Part shown: positions 25,002 to 34,197 of the stretch, piece by piece
Layout of the letters: every line of letters starts with the position of its first letter
Numbering within the stretch: the first letter of the stretch is position 1
Source: Roseivirga pacifica
Lineage (GTDB): Bacteria; Bacteroidota; Bacteroidia; Cytophagales; Cyclobacteriaceae
Reading direction: 5' to 3'
Length of the DNA: 64,000 nucleotides
Assembly (NCBI RefSeq): GCF_900111145.1
Contig: NZ_FOIR01000002.1
Coordinates: 310,001-374,000, forward strand
Notes under the pieces: model-generated
The model's input: only the letters and a program-made list of their open reading frames with translations
The model's database searches: none
Told to the model about the DNA's origin: nothing
Position numbers and translations under genes: made by a program

Positions 25002-26168
25002 TTAGTGCGTTGTTTGTCGGCTTGTTTTGGTGAAGCGTTCTTTTATGCTTTGGATAAATAGTTTGAATCCGTCTTTTCGCATAAATGGTTTTTCTATCAC
25101 CTTGTAAAAAACCGCACTGCTAAGTAAAATCAATGGAAGCGCAATTATGAGACTTATCGATAACCACCCGAAATAGCCCGATGACTGACCGAATTTGCCG
25201 ATAAATGAATACAGCAATTCTAACAATGGAAGGTGTGTTAAATAGATGGTGTAACACATGCCACCGATAATGGCGAGTGGTTTTAAAGACAATAATTGAG
25301 GGAAGAATTTTCCTTTTAATGCGCCTAAAAAGAACCCGCCCATAGCTACTACAAATAGCAGTGACTTGGCCATCTCGTCTGTCCAGGTGAACATCATTAC
25401 AGGTACTGAAACCAGTGTAACTAAGTCCCAGATAAGTCCTTTCTTTTTCACCCACTCTTTTGAGTGAATAAATACATCGGCCATAAAAAGGCCTACCATA
25501 AAGTGCTGCAATTGCCCCAGAATTGTAGCTCTATATGGCTGTAGTTGCCAGCCCAATAAATGCTGATAAATAATGAATAACACTGTAAAGAAGGCCAATA
25601 ACGAACGCCTGCTTTTGGTGTCTCTTAAGCTGAAGTATAATTGTGCAATAAATGGTGCTACCAGATAAAACTGAATTTCGACCTCTAGCGACCAGGCCAC
25701 TGGGTTAATAATTGAAAAGTCTTGGTAGGCAATGGTATGAACATAGAATATACTACTTACATAGTGGGGCAGGAGTTCACCTAATCCCATGCCGCTTTTG
25801 GCCCATAAAATGAGCGCGAAAAAACTCATCCAGAAAATGTAAGGTGGTTCTATTCGCGTAAGCCTTCTGGTAATGTAACTGCGGTATTTAAGTTCAGCGC
25901 CTTTGGCAAATGGTAAGCTTAAGATAAAGCCACTAAGCGTAAAGAAGATCATAACACCGATAGCACCACGGCTCAACACGTAGGAGAACTCATGTTCGAA
26001 AGAACTGAGCAAATTTTCCGGTACTACATAGCGCAACAGCCTTTCGTTGGCGTGCAGCAATACCACCGGCATAATGGCCATAAAACGAATACCATCTACA
26101 AAAGCTAGGTATTGTTTGCCGGCCGTGTCTCTAATCAGCGAATTGTAAAACTTCTTTAGCTGCTTCAT
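25002..26168 (-). CDS. Acyltransferase family 3 membrane protein
   Basis: A 388-residue integral membrane protein with about ten helices. The family begins with FVDGIRFMAIMPVVLLHAN, with the conserved histidine. RRLTRIEPPYIFWM follows near residues 105-118, and PVAWSLEVEIQFYL near 160. These are features of the acyltransferase-3 family, which O-acetylates or succinylates sugars. In this cluster it probably decorates the EPS repeat unit. It starts 3 bases after the sugar-transferase gene stop, so they form one operon. Confidence 0.92.
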   Translation of the reverse strand: MKQLKKFYNSLIRDTAGKQYLAFVDGIRFMAIMPVVLLHANERLLRYVVPENLLSSFEHEFSYVLSRGAIGVMIFFTLSGFILSLPFAKGAELKYRSYITRRLTRIEPPYIFWMSFFALILWAKSGMGLGELLPHYVSSIFYVHTIAYQDFSIINPVAWSLEVEIQFYLVAPFIAQLYFSLRDTKSRRSLLAFFTVLFIIYQHLLGWQLQPYRATILGQLQHFMVGLFMADVFIHSKEWVKKKGLIWDLVTLVSVPVMMFTWTDEMAKSLLFVVAMGGFFLGALKGKFFPQLLSLKPLAIIGGMCYTIYLTHLPLLELLYSFIGKFGQSSGYFGWLSISLIIALPLILLSSAVFYKVIEKPFMRKDGFKLFIQSIKERFTKTSRQTTH

Positions 26169-26171
26169 GGC

Positions 26172-26933
26172 TTATACGTTTTCTTGTTGTAAAGCAGCAA
26201 ATGGTGTTTTAAACAGAATCCACATATCTAACCAGAAGTTGTGCTTCATAGCATATTCAATATCTAGCTTTACACGGTTTTCCGGATCTACCTCGGTCTT
26301 ACCACGGTCGGTAACTTGCCAAAGGCCTGTAAGCCCAGCAGGAGCCAAAAATCTGCCTACTGCCTTATCGGTAGTTAGCTTTTGTGCTTCGTAAATCGGT
26401 AGGGGTCTGTTACCCACTACAGACATATCGCCTTTAAGAATATTGAACAATTGCGGCAGTTCGTCTATGCTGGTGTTTCTAATAAACTTACCTACACGAG
26501 TAATGCGCGGATCATTTTTGAACTTCACAAATGAGTTGGCGTTGTCTTGCTCCTTAAAGTCTTCGAATTGTTGCAAACCTGTGTAGGACTCATCGTTGAT
26601 CACCACTTGGTCGTGCGAGTTATAGGCGATGGCATGACGATCGAGTGCTTTTTCTTCCAGCTCTATTTTCTCATCGTTGCCGTACTGGTTAAGGTGCTTG
26701 AGCTTATCAACCAACTGATCGGCATCGGTACGCATTGAGCGAAACTTGTAGAACTTAAAGATCTTGTAGTTTTTGCCTACTCGATAAGAGTAGTAGAAGA
26801 TAGGTCCTTTAGATTCTAACCTGATGGCAACTGCCACGGCAATTAAAATTGGACTTATAAGTAGAATCACTAAGCCAGAGGACAAGATGTCGAAGGCTCT
26901 TTTAATAATTGGGGTTTTGCTTGATGGCCTCAT
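26172..26933 (-). CDS. Initiating sugar-1-phosphate transferase (undecaprenyl-phosphate)
   Basis: A 253-residue protein. It starts KRAFDILSSGLVILLISPIL, the re-entrant membrane helix of bacterial sugar transferases, then RLESKGPIFYYSYRVGKN and FKFYKFRSMRTDAD. The second half has FIRNTSIDELPQLFNILKGD, SVVGNRPLP and GLTGLWQV. It transfers a sugar phosphate to undecaprenyl phosphate and so starts the repeat unit. It carries an insertion of about 50 residues (roughly 80-130, acidic) between the two conserved blocks. It is the first EPS gene, with a triple-repeat promoter upstream. Confidence 0.94.
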   Translation of the reverse strand: MRPSSKTPIIKRAFDILSSGLVILLISPILIAVAVAIRLESKGPIFYYSYRVGKNYKIFKFYKFRSMRTDADQLVDKLKHLNQYGNDEKIELEEKALDRHAIAYNSHDQVVINDESYTGLQQFEDFKEQDNANSFVKFKNDPRITRVGKFIRNTSIDELPQLFNILKGDMSVVGNRPLPIYEAQKLTTDKAVGRFLAPAGLTGLWQVTDRGKTEVDPENRVKLDIEYAMKHNFWLDMWILFKTPFAALQQENV

Positions 26934-26954
26934 TTTTTCGTTATTTATTTAATT

Positions 26955-27044
26955 CGAAGGTAATGAGCCCATTACAGCTTTTATGAGGCTTTAGACGAGT
27001 GACCGAATTTGCCTGATGACCATAAGGATTTGTTCGATTTCTGA
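26955..27044 (-). promoter_or_regulatory. Triple direct-repeat promoter of the first EPS gene (site C)
   Basis: On the minus strand TCAGAAATCGAA (27033-27044), ATGGTCATCAGG (27012-27023) and TCACTCGTCTAA (26991-27002) have two exact 21-bp periods. TACCTTCG (26955-26962; five of six fixed positions of TAnnTTTG) follows exactly 28 bp later, 21 bases before the start codon. The 10-mer AGACGAGTGA is shared with site E. Confidence 0.68.
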
Positions 27045-27059
27045 ATTTTTACAAAAAAT

Positions 27060-27085
27060 AGAGCACTGCCTTTCGACAGTGCTCT
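27060..27085 (-). terminator. Intrinsic terminator of the LruC lipoprotein gene
   Basis: AGAGCACTG (27060-27068) pairs with CAGTGCTCT (27077-27085). On the minus strand a run of six T follows. It isolates the lipoprotein gene from the EPS operon promoter just downstream. Confidence 0.88.
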
Positions 27086-27110
27086 TCTTAGGTGAATGGG
27101 AGGCCGTATA

Positions 27111-29159
27111 TTATCGGTTGTATAAATGCGAGGCCGACCTGTACCCCTCATTATCCTTATACCAATCCATATAGCTGTAGCCAAAGCTTTTTGCCCAGTC
27201 AGAGAATCTTAAGTGACCTAGTCTAATGTCGGTCTTCTCACTTGGGTAAGCGAAGCTCTCAGGCAAATGGATACCCCATGGTAAGTCAGTCTTCGATCTA
27301 TAATAAACACCTTGGTTTGCATCGGTGTCATCGTCTAGCGTTCCGAAATAATCGGCATTCACCAAGTCCGTTGGCTCATAACCCGGTAGGTGGATCTCTC
27401 GTCCACGTGTTTGCGATACAATTAGGAATGGGTTATAAGGTGCATTACCTAGTTCACTCAGTGTCTTTGGTGTATTCAAGGCAATGTTTAATGTAATAGA
27501 CTGTGGTTCGTAATATGTCCCGTCTACTTCGGTGTTCACAAAGCCGTTAGCAGAGAACAATTCATGTACATTGTCTGAAACTACAAACACAGCATTGGTT
27601 TGGTTGGCTTCTGTTCCATTGGCATTGGTTTGAATGTAGCCTGAGTTAAGCATTGCACCGGTTACCTCACTAATGTCTCCAGGTGCTAAGTCAGTAGCAA
27701 AACCAAAACCATTTCTGTAACCAGCACCAATTGCTCTTACAAGGAAAGTTGGCTCCATTTCAACCACTTTGTTGTCTGCATTCTGAATATGCTTGAACTG
27801 GTAATCAACTACTAAATCGTTAAAGTCATAATCACCTACATCTGGCCAGTTATCTTCAAAAGCAAAGGTTCCGTAGGTTGTGGCCGAAGGGTAGTAGCTA
27901 TCGTAAGCTTTGTTCGGGTCGTTAGGGTATTCGTCTAGTACATCGTTAATACCGTCACCGTCTGTGTCAAGTACACCTGGTTTGTCTACAGGGCTTACAT
28001 TTACTGTACTAATTGCGTTAACGGGGTTAGATGTTACAAATAGAATGGCATCATTAAAATCTTGATCGCATGTAAAAGGAATATTGTCTCTTCTTACATC
28101 TTCAAAACCTACTAAAAAGAGCTCGTTTTCTTCGTCCCATAGCAACACGTTGTGTTGTCTAAGGTCTTCATCTGGCTCAGGGTTTAAGTCTTTGTTAGCG
28201 AATACAATGTGTTCATAATCGTTCCTTACAGCTCCATAGCTAAATGCATCAGCAAAGAGCATTAAACCAATAGAAGTTCCTGGCTGAAAACGGCCAATGT
28301 TAACTTTATCTCCTGAGAAAAGCCCGCCACCAGAGCCATAATACGATAGGTTAGGGAATACGATATTTACTTCATCAATGTCATCTATACTTTGCGGTGG
28401 AGAGTTTGTAGGATAAGTGTAGAAGCCAATAGTGTTTCTCCAGCCGGCACCTTCGTGAACAAAAGTAACCCAAACGTCAGCTTCGTCTACAATATTGAGT
28501 GTAGTAGTTTTACCATTGGCCAAGTAAGTTGGGTGATAATCAGGAACTGGTTGACCTTCTGGCAACGAGGCATTAATATATTGTAAAAGCGTGCTGCTAA
28601 TAATATCTCTTTGTGATTCTAGATTGTCAGGAACACCATAATAATTGTGTTGTGACAAGTAGTTTACGGTTGTGCTATTAGTAGCATCGGTTCCAGCTGC
28701 GGCACTTTTTACATTGCCAGGAGCCGCTGTAGACTTCTCATCATCAACAGTGCTAGAGGTAAGCTCACCATTTTTGTAACTCACCAGAATTCTACCGTTC
28801 TCTACAGGTACTTCTAAGTTGTTTGGAACCCCGATATGATTGGTTTCTATAATTACAGACGAAAGTGCTGTAGCTAGCTCAATCTCCTGATATACTGTAC
28901 CGTTGTCGCTGGTGAAGGCGGTAAAAATGAGATTTCCTTTGTCTCGATCATTAACGTCCCAAACTTGTACCTTAATGCCGCCAAACGGCTGCCCTTCGTT
29001 ATCTTCAAAAGTCATATCGACCACTGTTCCCTGAGTGGTTTTAAAGTCGAATGAACTTGCAAGTCCTTCCTGCTCCGATTGGGAAGGGTCAATCTCAGGC
29101 TTCTCCAAGCAAGCTGTTGCAAGCAAAAGCATCGTAAATAATAGAAAGTAATTCTTCAT
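27111..29159 (-). CDS. LruC-domain/DUF4114 surface lipoprotein
   Basis: A 682-residue protein. The N-terminus is a lipoprotein signal with lipobox LLATAC (C17). Residues about 55-130 form a carboxypeptidase-regulatory-like beta sandwich. A DUF4114-type region spans about 190-375, with VTFVHEGAGWRNTIGFYTY and the acidic end CDQDFNDAILFVTS. A calcium loop DTDGDGINDVLDEYPND (about 398-414) and the LruC domain (to residue 682, with FEDNWPDVGDYDFNDLVVDY) follow. It is likely exposed on the surface or in the matrix. The nearby EPS cluster and shared promoter motif of the upstream regulator gene support a matrix role; the function itself is unknown. Confidence 0.87.
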   Translation of the reverse strand: MKNYFLLFTMLLLATACLEKPEIDPSQSEQEGLASSFDFKTTQGTVVDMTFEDNEGQPFGGIKVQVWDVNDRDKGNLIFTAFTSDNGTVYQEIELATALSSVIIETNHIGVPNNLEVPVENGRILVSYKNGELTSSTVDDEKSTAAPGNVKSAAAGTDATNSTTVNYLSQHNYYGVPDNLESQRDIISSTLLQYINASLPEGQPVPDYHPTYLANGKTTTLNIVDEADVWVTFVHEGAGWRNTIGFYTYPTNSPPQSIDDIDEVNIVFPNLSYYGSGGGLFSGDKVNIGRFQPGTSIGLMLFADAFSYGAVRNDYEHIVFANKDLNPEPDEDLRQHNVLLWDEENELFLVGFEDVRRDNIPFTCDQDFNDAILFVTSNPVNAISTVNVSPVDKPGVLDTDGDGINDVLDEYPNDPNKAYDSYYPSATTYGTFAFEDNWPDVGDYDFNDLVVDYQFKHIQNADNKVVEMEPTFLVRAIGAGYRNGFGFATDLAPGDISEVTGAMLNSGYIQTNANGTEANQTNAVFVVSDNVHELFSANGFVNTEVDGTYYEPQSITLNIALNTPKTLSELGNAPYNPFLIVSQTRGREIHLPGYEPTDLVNADYFGTLDDDTDANQGVYYRSKTDLPWGIHLPESFAYPSEKTDIRLGHLRFSDWAKSFGYSYMDWYKDNEGYRSASHLYNR

Positions 29160-29205
29160 AATTCTCTTTTAAAATGGAAGCAATTGGCGTGCGCGGCATC
29201 ATAGA

Positions 29206-29231
29206 AACGGCCATGTTTTGGACTGGCCGTT
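29206..29231 (-). terminator. Hairpin between the receiver gene and the LruC lipoprotein gene
   Basis: AACGGCCA (29206-29213) and TGGCCGTT (29224-29231) form an 8-bp GC-rich stem, followed on the minus strand by only a short T run. A second, 7-bp stem lies at about 29264-29281. Either partial termination or attenuation between the two genes is possible. Confidence 0.45.
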
Positions 29232-29286
29232 GGTGTGAGATCTTAGTGTATAGGTGAATTGCTTTCGAATAGAAAGCAGTTAAAGA

Positions 29287-29685
29287 TTATGCTACTCGTT
29301 TATTCGATTTGTTGGTCTGGCGTTTAACTACCGACCTAATTCTCAATTCAAGCTCTAGCGGGTTGAATGGCTTACTCATAGCATCAATAGCACCAAGCTG
29401 CATTGCATGAATTCTATCTTCGCTTTTATCGCCACTTGTTAAAAGCACAAAGTCTTTTCCTTCAGATTTCAACAAACCAAGTGCGGCATTAAAGTGGCCC
29501 GTGTTTTCTGGATTGTTAGGGACATCGCTAAGTACTACTGCGTAGTCGTTGCTTTTCTCTAGCTTTTGCAAGCCTTCCTCATGCGTAGCGACAGCATCTA
29601 CCCAGAAGTTCTTGTCTAAGTAGTTTACTAGAAATAGTCGCATCATGTAATTGTCTTCTATAATCAGTAATCGTTCCATAATCAT
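29287..29685 (-). CDS. Receiver-only response regulator
   Basis: A 132-residue single receiver domain with acidic pair E10/D11, phosphoacceptor D54 (VLSDVPNNP), T83/S84 and K105 (MSKPFNP). The segment after the phosphorylation site (NNPENTGHFNA) is unusual compared with the typical MPxMDG loop. There is no output domain, so it probably acts by protein contact or as a phosphate sink. It starts at ATG 29685 or ATG 29679. It lies downstream of the best-conserved tandem repeats in the window and upstream of the LruC lipoprotein gene, suggesting membership in the EPS regulon. Confidence 0.88.
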   Translation of the reverse strand: MIMERLLIIEDNYMMRLFLVNYLDKNFWVDAVATHEEGLQKLEKSNDYAVVLSDVPNNPENTGHFNAALGLLKSEGKDFVLLTSGDKSEDRIHAMQLGAIDAMSKPFNPLELELRIRSVVKRQTNKSNKRVA

Positions 29686-29698
29686 ATCGTTTATGCTT

Positions 29699-29768
29699 CG
29701 AATGTAGCGCTGATATGCATGTTGCTCGGGGCATTTACGATAACTGGTAAGTATTCTTCGATAACTGG
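29699..29768 (-). promoter_or_regulatory. Tandem direct-repeat promoter of the receiver-only regulator gene (site B)
   Basis: On the minus strand CCAGTTATCGAA (29757-29768) and CCAGTTATCGTA (29736-29747) are near-identical at an exact 21-bp period. TACATTCG (29699-29706; five of six fixed positions of TAnnTTTG) follows 29 bp later. The start codon is only 13 bases beyond, so the leader is very short. Confidence 0.75.
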
Positions 29769-29864
29769 AAACTGTGAATAGACGAAAAATATAGGCCTTG
29801 AAAAGGCTTATTCGCCTATGGCAATTAAAACCAATGATTAACTTCGCAACTCAATCATTTTCTC

Positions 29865-31067
29865 ATGTCAAATTTGAAGGTAGCAGTTATTGGAGGTGGC
29901 GCAGCAGGCTTTTTTGCCGCTATTTCTGCCAAATCACATCATCCAAAAGCGCAGGTTCAAGTTTTTGAGAAAACATCTAAACTACTGGCAAAGGTAAAAG
30001 TGTCTGGTGGGGGGCGATGTAATGTTACCCATGCTTGCCCTAAGCCGGCAGAGCTCATTAAATTCTACCCAAGAGGAAGTAAGAAATTGAGAAAAGTATT
30101 CGATCAGTTTTCTGTTAACGATACGATCGACTGGTACGAATCGAGAGGGGTGGAGTTAAAGACAGAGGCGGATAATCGCATGTTTCCGGTTACCGATAAC
30201 TCTCAAACCATTATAGATTGCTTAATGGCTGAAAGTAAGCGTTTAGGTGTTCAAATAAACCTAAACACAGCCATAAGGCAGATTGAAAAAGTTGCTACTG
30301 GGTTTACCTTAGATGGCGCTTTCTTTAATAAGGTTATAGTAGCAACCGGTGGAAGCCCAAAACTTGCTGGCTTTGAATGGCTGCAGAAGCTAGGACACAC
30401 AATTGAATCGCCCGTACCTTCTTTATTTACCTTTAACATGCCAAAGGAACCTGTAAAGGCTTTAATGGGTGTTTCCGTGCCAAATGCTACGGTAAAGGTA
30501 ATCGGAACTAAATTAGTGCAATCGGGCCCTTTGCTAATTACGCATTGGGGAATGAGTGGCCCTGCAATTCTTAAAACATCGGCTTGGGGAGCCAGAGAAT
30601 TGGCGGAAAAGAATTACCACTTTACAGCGCAAATAAATTGGTTAGCCGATAAAAAGGAAGAGGCGCTTAGGGAAGAGCTATCGCACTTTATTACTGAAAA
30701 CGGTAAGCGTCAAATCAAGAACAAGAATCCTTTTGGTTTACCACAGAGACTTTGGGATTTCCTTTTAGAAAAAGTAGAGATTTCGGCAATAAAGCCATGG
30801 ATGGAGCTCGGTAAAAAGGATAAGAATCGTCTGGTAAATGTTTTGATAAACGACCAATATCAAGTAGCTGGCAAAACTACTTTTAAGGAGGAGTTTGTGA
30901 CTTGTGGCGGTGTTAGCCTAAGTCAGGTAGACTTTAAATCAATGCAAAGCACTGTTTGCCCGGGCTTATATTTTGCTGGGGAGGTGCTTGATGTTGATGG
31001 TGTAACGGGTGGCTTCAATTTTCAGGCAGCTTGGTCTACTGGGTTTGTGGCTGGTAGGCTTTTGTAA
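29865..31067 (+). CDS. BaiN/HI0933-like NAD(P)/FAD-dependent oxidoreductase
   Basis: A 400-residue flavoprotein. The FAD dinucleotide-binding motif is GGGAAGFFAAISAKS at residues 10-24. The family signature VSGGGRCNVTHA follows near residue 47, and the C-terminal FAD segment reads GLYFAGEVLDVDGVTGGFNFQAAWSTG. These are hallmarks of the HI0933 family, which includes BaiN. The substrate is unknown. It is a single-gene unit divergent from the receiver gene. A TAACTTCG -7-like box lies at 29839-29846. Confidence 0.92.
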   Translation: MSNLKVAVIGGGAAGFFAAISAKSHHPKAQVQVFEKTSKLLAKVKVSGGGRCNVTHACPKPAELIKFYPRGSKKLRKVFDQFSVNDTIDWYESRGVELKTEADNRMFPVTDNSQTIIDCLMAESKRLGVQINLNTAIRQIEKVATGFTLDGAFFNKVIVATGGSPKLAGFEWLQKLGHTIESPVPSLFTFNMPKEPVKALMGVSVPNATVKVIGTKLVQSGPLLITHWGMSGPAILKTSAWGARELAEKNYHFTAQINWLADKKEEALREELSHFITENGKRQIKNKNPFGLPQRLWDFLLEKVEISAIKPWMELGKKDKNRLVNVLINDQYQVAGKTTFKEEFVTCGGVSLSQVDFKSMQSTVCPGLYFAGEVLDVDGVTGGFNFQAAWSTGFVAGRLL

Positions 31068-31154
31068 GGCCAAATCTCCGCTTAAAGAATCGCCAGCATA
31101 TTTTTCGGCCTTTTGTACTATCTTCCAAACTTAACTTAACTAACAAAGAGCTGT

Positions 31155-34100
31155 ATGTTGTCGATCAAACGTCAAGCATTATTATTTCTATTAACGATAG
31201 TAAGCTTTTCGGTAGTTGCTCAAGATATTGATGAACTATTGAAGGCTTATGAGTTCCGCAATGTTGGTCCGCTAAGAGGTGGCCGAGTAACTGCTGTAAT
31301 GGGGGTTGAAAGCCAACCTTCTGTTTTCTATATGGGCGCCACTGGTGGTGGTGTATGGAAGACAAGTGACTATGGAATCACTTGGGAGAATATTTCTGAT
31401 GGTTATTTCCCTACACCATCAATTGGTGCTATTGAAGTGTACCAAAAGAATCCAGATATTATATACGTTGGAACGGGTTCAGATGGGCTTCGCTCGAATG
31501 TAATTACTGGTAAAGGAGTTTATAAATCTACGGATGCTGGTAAAACATGGAGCTTTGCAGGGTTGAAAGAAACAGGCCAGATTGGTGCGGTAGAAATTCA
31601 CCCGAACAACCCTAACACGGTTTATGTGGCTGCAATTGGTCAAGCATTTGGTAAGAATGAGGCACGTGGTGTTTTTAAAACTACCGATGGCGGTAAAACC
31701 TGGAATAAAATCTTCTATCACTCTGATAGCGTTGGGGTTTCTGATATTGAGTTTGCTCCGGACGACCCAAACACTATTTATGCAGGTGCCTGGAGAGGCG
31801 AGAGAAAGCCTTGGACAATCATTTCTGGTGGTACCGAAGGTGGGGTTTACAAGTCTACCGATGCTGGTAAAACTTGGAATAAGCTTACCAATGGCCTACC
31901 AACTGCACTAGTTGGTAAGATCGATTTTGCCGTTTCTCCGGCCGATCCAAACGTGCTTTATGTAAACGTTGAGGCTTCTGAAGGTCAGGGTGGACTTTAC
32001 CGTTCAGATGACAGAGGAGCAAGCTTTGAGTTTGTTAGTGATAACTCGAACTTAACCAACCGTCCGTTTTACTACACCAATATTTACGCTAACCCAAAAA
32101 ATGCAGATGTAGTATTCAATAGCGCATTGAGGTTCCAAAAGTCGACTGATGGCGGAAAGACTTGGAACAGAATGGGGACACCTCATGGCGATAATCACGA
32201 CATCTGGATTAACCCGAACGATACTAGTATTTGGGTGCAGGCCAATGATGGAGGTGCTAACATAACCTTGAATGGTGGTAAGTCTTGGTCTACTCAGTTC
32301 AACCAGCCAACTGCCGAGTTGTACCAAGTGGAAGTTGATGATCAAACTCCTTATTGGTTATACGCTGGCCAGCAAGATAACTCGTCTACCATTGCAGTGC
32401 CTAGCATGCCACCAAGTAGCGTACAAGCAGGACCAAATGCATGGTTCATTAACACTGGTGGTTGCGAAACCGGACCGGCTGTGCCAAAACCAGGCAATCC
32501 AGATATTGTATATTCTAACTGTAAAGGTCGTTTTGGCGTTTTTGATAAACGTTCGGGGCAAGAACTTCAGTACTATGTGGGCGCGACCAATATTTATGGT
32601 CACAACCCTAAAGATCTAAAATTCCGTTTTCAGCGTGTTGCGCCAATTCATGTTTCTCCACACAATCCTGATGTGGTGTATCACACTTCTCAGTACGTGC
32701 ACAAAACAACTGACGATGGTGAAACTTGGGAGATCATTTCTCCAGATTTAACAGCTTTCGAATCGGAAAAACAGATTGTACCGGGTGGGCCAATCACTAG
32801 AGATGTTACTGGAGAAGAATATTACAGTACCATTTACGCTATTCGTGAGTCTCCAATTAAAGAAGGTTTAATCTGGGTAGGTGCCAATGACGGACCTGTG
32901 CATGTAACTAAAGATGGTGGCAAAACTTGGGAAAACGTAACGCCAGACATGCCAAAAGGCGGTAGAGTAGATGCAGTAGAGCCTTCTCCTCATAACCCTG
33001 CCAAGGCTTACGTTTCTGTATTGAGATACCAATTGGATAACGATTATCACCCATACATCTACAAAACTGAAGATTACGGAAAGACTTGGGAGTTATTAAC
33101 TACAGGCTCAAATGGTTTGCCTGAAGATCACCCTACAAGAGTTGTTCGCGAAGACCCTAAGAAAGAAGGCGTACTTTATGCCGGAACCGAATTCGGCCTT
33201 TTCATTTCGTTCAATGATGGAAAGCAGTGGCACGATTTCAACAATAGCTTGCCAATTACTCCGGTTACAGACATCAAAATTTACAGAGATGATGTTGTAA
33301 TGTCTACTATGGGTAGAGGCTTCTGGATTTTAGATAACATTGTGAGTTTAAGAGAGCTTGGAAGCCTTTCGAACCAGCAAGTAATGCTTTTCGATCCATT
33401 GGATGGTGTGCGACATAGAATGCGTGCAGGTAGAGAGCCAAATGGACCGGAATACCCTTCGGCAGCAGTTACATTAGATTACTATATTGCCGATAAGGAC
33501 AAATCAGTTAAGCTTGAAATCATTAATGAAGAAGGCCATGTGGTGAGAACTTTTGTTAATGGTAGACCAGAGCCAGAAGTAAATACTGAGCGCGATATGT
33601 CAACTGAGTTTAGAAATCCTCCAGCTTCTGGTGGTCTTTCAAACAAAGAAGGTATCAACCGTTTTAACTGGAACATGAGACATGCTGGTGGCTGGAATGC
33701 CAACCCACGAAGAGCTTACCAGGGTTATGGCCCAATGGTTTCAACCGGTACGTTTAAGGCCAAGCTAACAGTAGATGGTCAGGTGGTTGAAAAAGATTTC
33801 AATGTTGTGTTAGACCCACGTGTGACTTTGGTAACTGATGCTGATGTTGCTGAGCAAGAAGCTTTGGCATTGGAAGTAAGAGATTTCCAAAGTGAAGTGG
33901 ATATGTTTATTGCCAAGGTGGAAGAAGCGCGTAAGAATTTGGACAATAGCTTGGACAAAGAGCGTGTAAGCAAAAGACAACAAAGACAGAAGGAAGCATT
34001 AGACAAAGTGTACTATCAGTTGGTTACACCTCCTGGCACTTACATGCAACCAATGCTGAGCGCACAAACGGGTTACCTTGGTTCTATGATTGGCCGTGCC

Positions 34101-34193
34101 GATCAGAAGCCAGGTAAAGATGCCTACGATCGTTTTGAAGAACTGAAAGAACAATTTGAAGCCATCAAGGCAGAGTTCGAAGAACTACAGTAA
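31155..34193 (+). CDS. Secreted VPS10/sortilin-like beta-propeller protein
   Basis: A 1012-residue protein with a signal peptide (cleavage near VVAQD). Residues about 30-720 contain many BNR/sialidase-type repeats with the Asp-box motif, such as STDAGKTWS, TTDGGKTWN, STDGGKTWN and KDGGKTWEN, giving a ten-bladed VPS10-like propeller. A beta domain follows (about 770-880) and then a helical C-terminus rich in E, K and Q (about 890-1012). Bacteroidota often carry such proteins labelled glycosyl hydrolase; no catalytic residues can be assigned, so hydrolase activity is unproven. The YfcC transporter gene starts 4 bases downstream. Confidence 0.88.
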   Translation: MLSIKRQALLFLLTIVSFSVVAQDIDELLKAYEFRNVGPLRGGRVTAVMGVESQPSVFYMGATGGGVWKTSDYGITWENISDGYFPTPSIGAIEVYQKNPDIIYVGTGSDGLRSNVITGKGVYKSTDAGKTWSFAGLKETGQIGAVEIHPNNPNTVYVAAIGQAFGKNEARGVFKTTDGGKTWNKIFYHSDSVGVSDIEFAPDDPNTIYAGAWRGERKPWTIISGGTEGGVYKSTDAGKTWNKLTNGLPTALVGKIDFAVSPADPNVLYVNVEASEGQGGLYRSDDRGASFEFVSDNSNLTNRPFYYTNIYANPKNADVVFNSALRFQKSTDGGKTWNRMGTPHGDNHDIWINPNDTSIWVQANDGGANITLNGGKSWSTQFNQPTAELYQVEVDDQTPYWLYAGQQDNSSTIAVPSMPPSSVQAGPNAWFINTGGCETGPAVPKPGNPDIVYSNCKGRFGVFDKRSGQELQYYVGATNIYGHNPKDLKFRFQRVAPIHVSPHNPDVVYHTSQYVHKTTDDGETWEIISPDLTAFESEKQIVPGGPITRDVTGEEYYSTIYAIRESPIKEGLIWVGANDGPVHVTKDGGKTWENVTPDMPKGGRVDAVEPSPHNPAKAYVSVLRYQLDNDYHPYIYKTEDYGKTWELLTTGSNGLPEDHPTRVVREDPKKEGVLYAGTEFGLFISFNDGKQWHDFNNSLPITPVTDIKIYRDDVVMSTMGRGFWILDNIVSLRELGSLSNQQVMLFDPLDGVRHRMRAGREPNGPEYPSAAVTLDYYIADKDKSVKLEIINEEGHVVRTFVNGRPEPEVNTERDMSTEFRNPPASGGLSNKEGINRFNWNMRHAGGWNANPRRAYQGYGPMVSTGTFKAKLTVDGQVVEKDFNVVLDPRVTLVTDADVAEQEALALEVRDFQSEVDMFIAKVEEARKNLDNSLDKERVSKRQQRQKEALDKVYYQLVTPPGTYMQPMLSAQTGYLGSMIGRADQKPGKDAYDRFEELKEQFEAIKAEFEELQ

Positions 34194-34197
34194 TTGA

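Noticed and set aside
31155-33400. Repeated TDGGKTW/STDAGKTW-coding DNA as possible direct-repeat element
   Set aside because: The repeats are the Asp-box motifs of propeller blades, with diverged DNA between them; no mobile or CRISPR structure.
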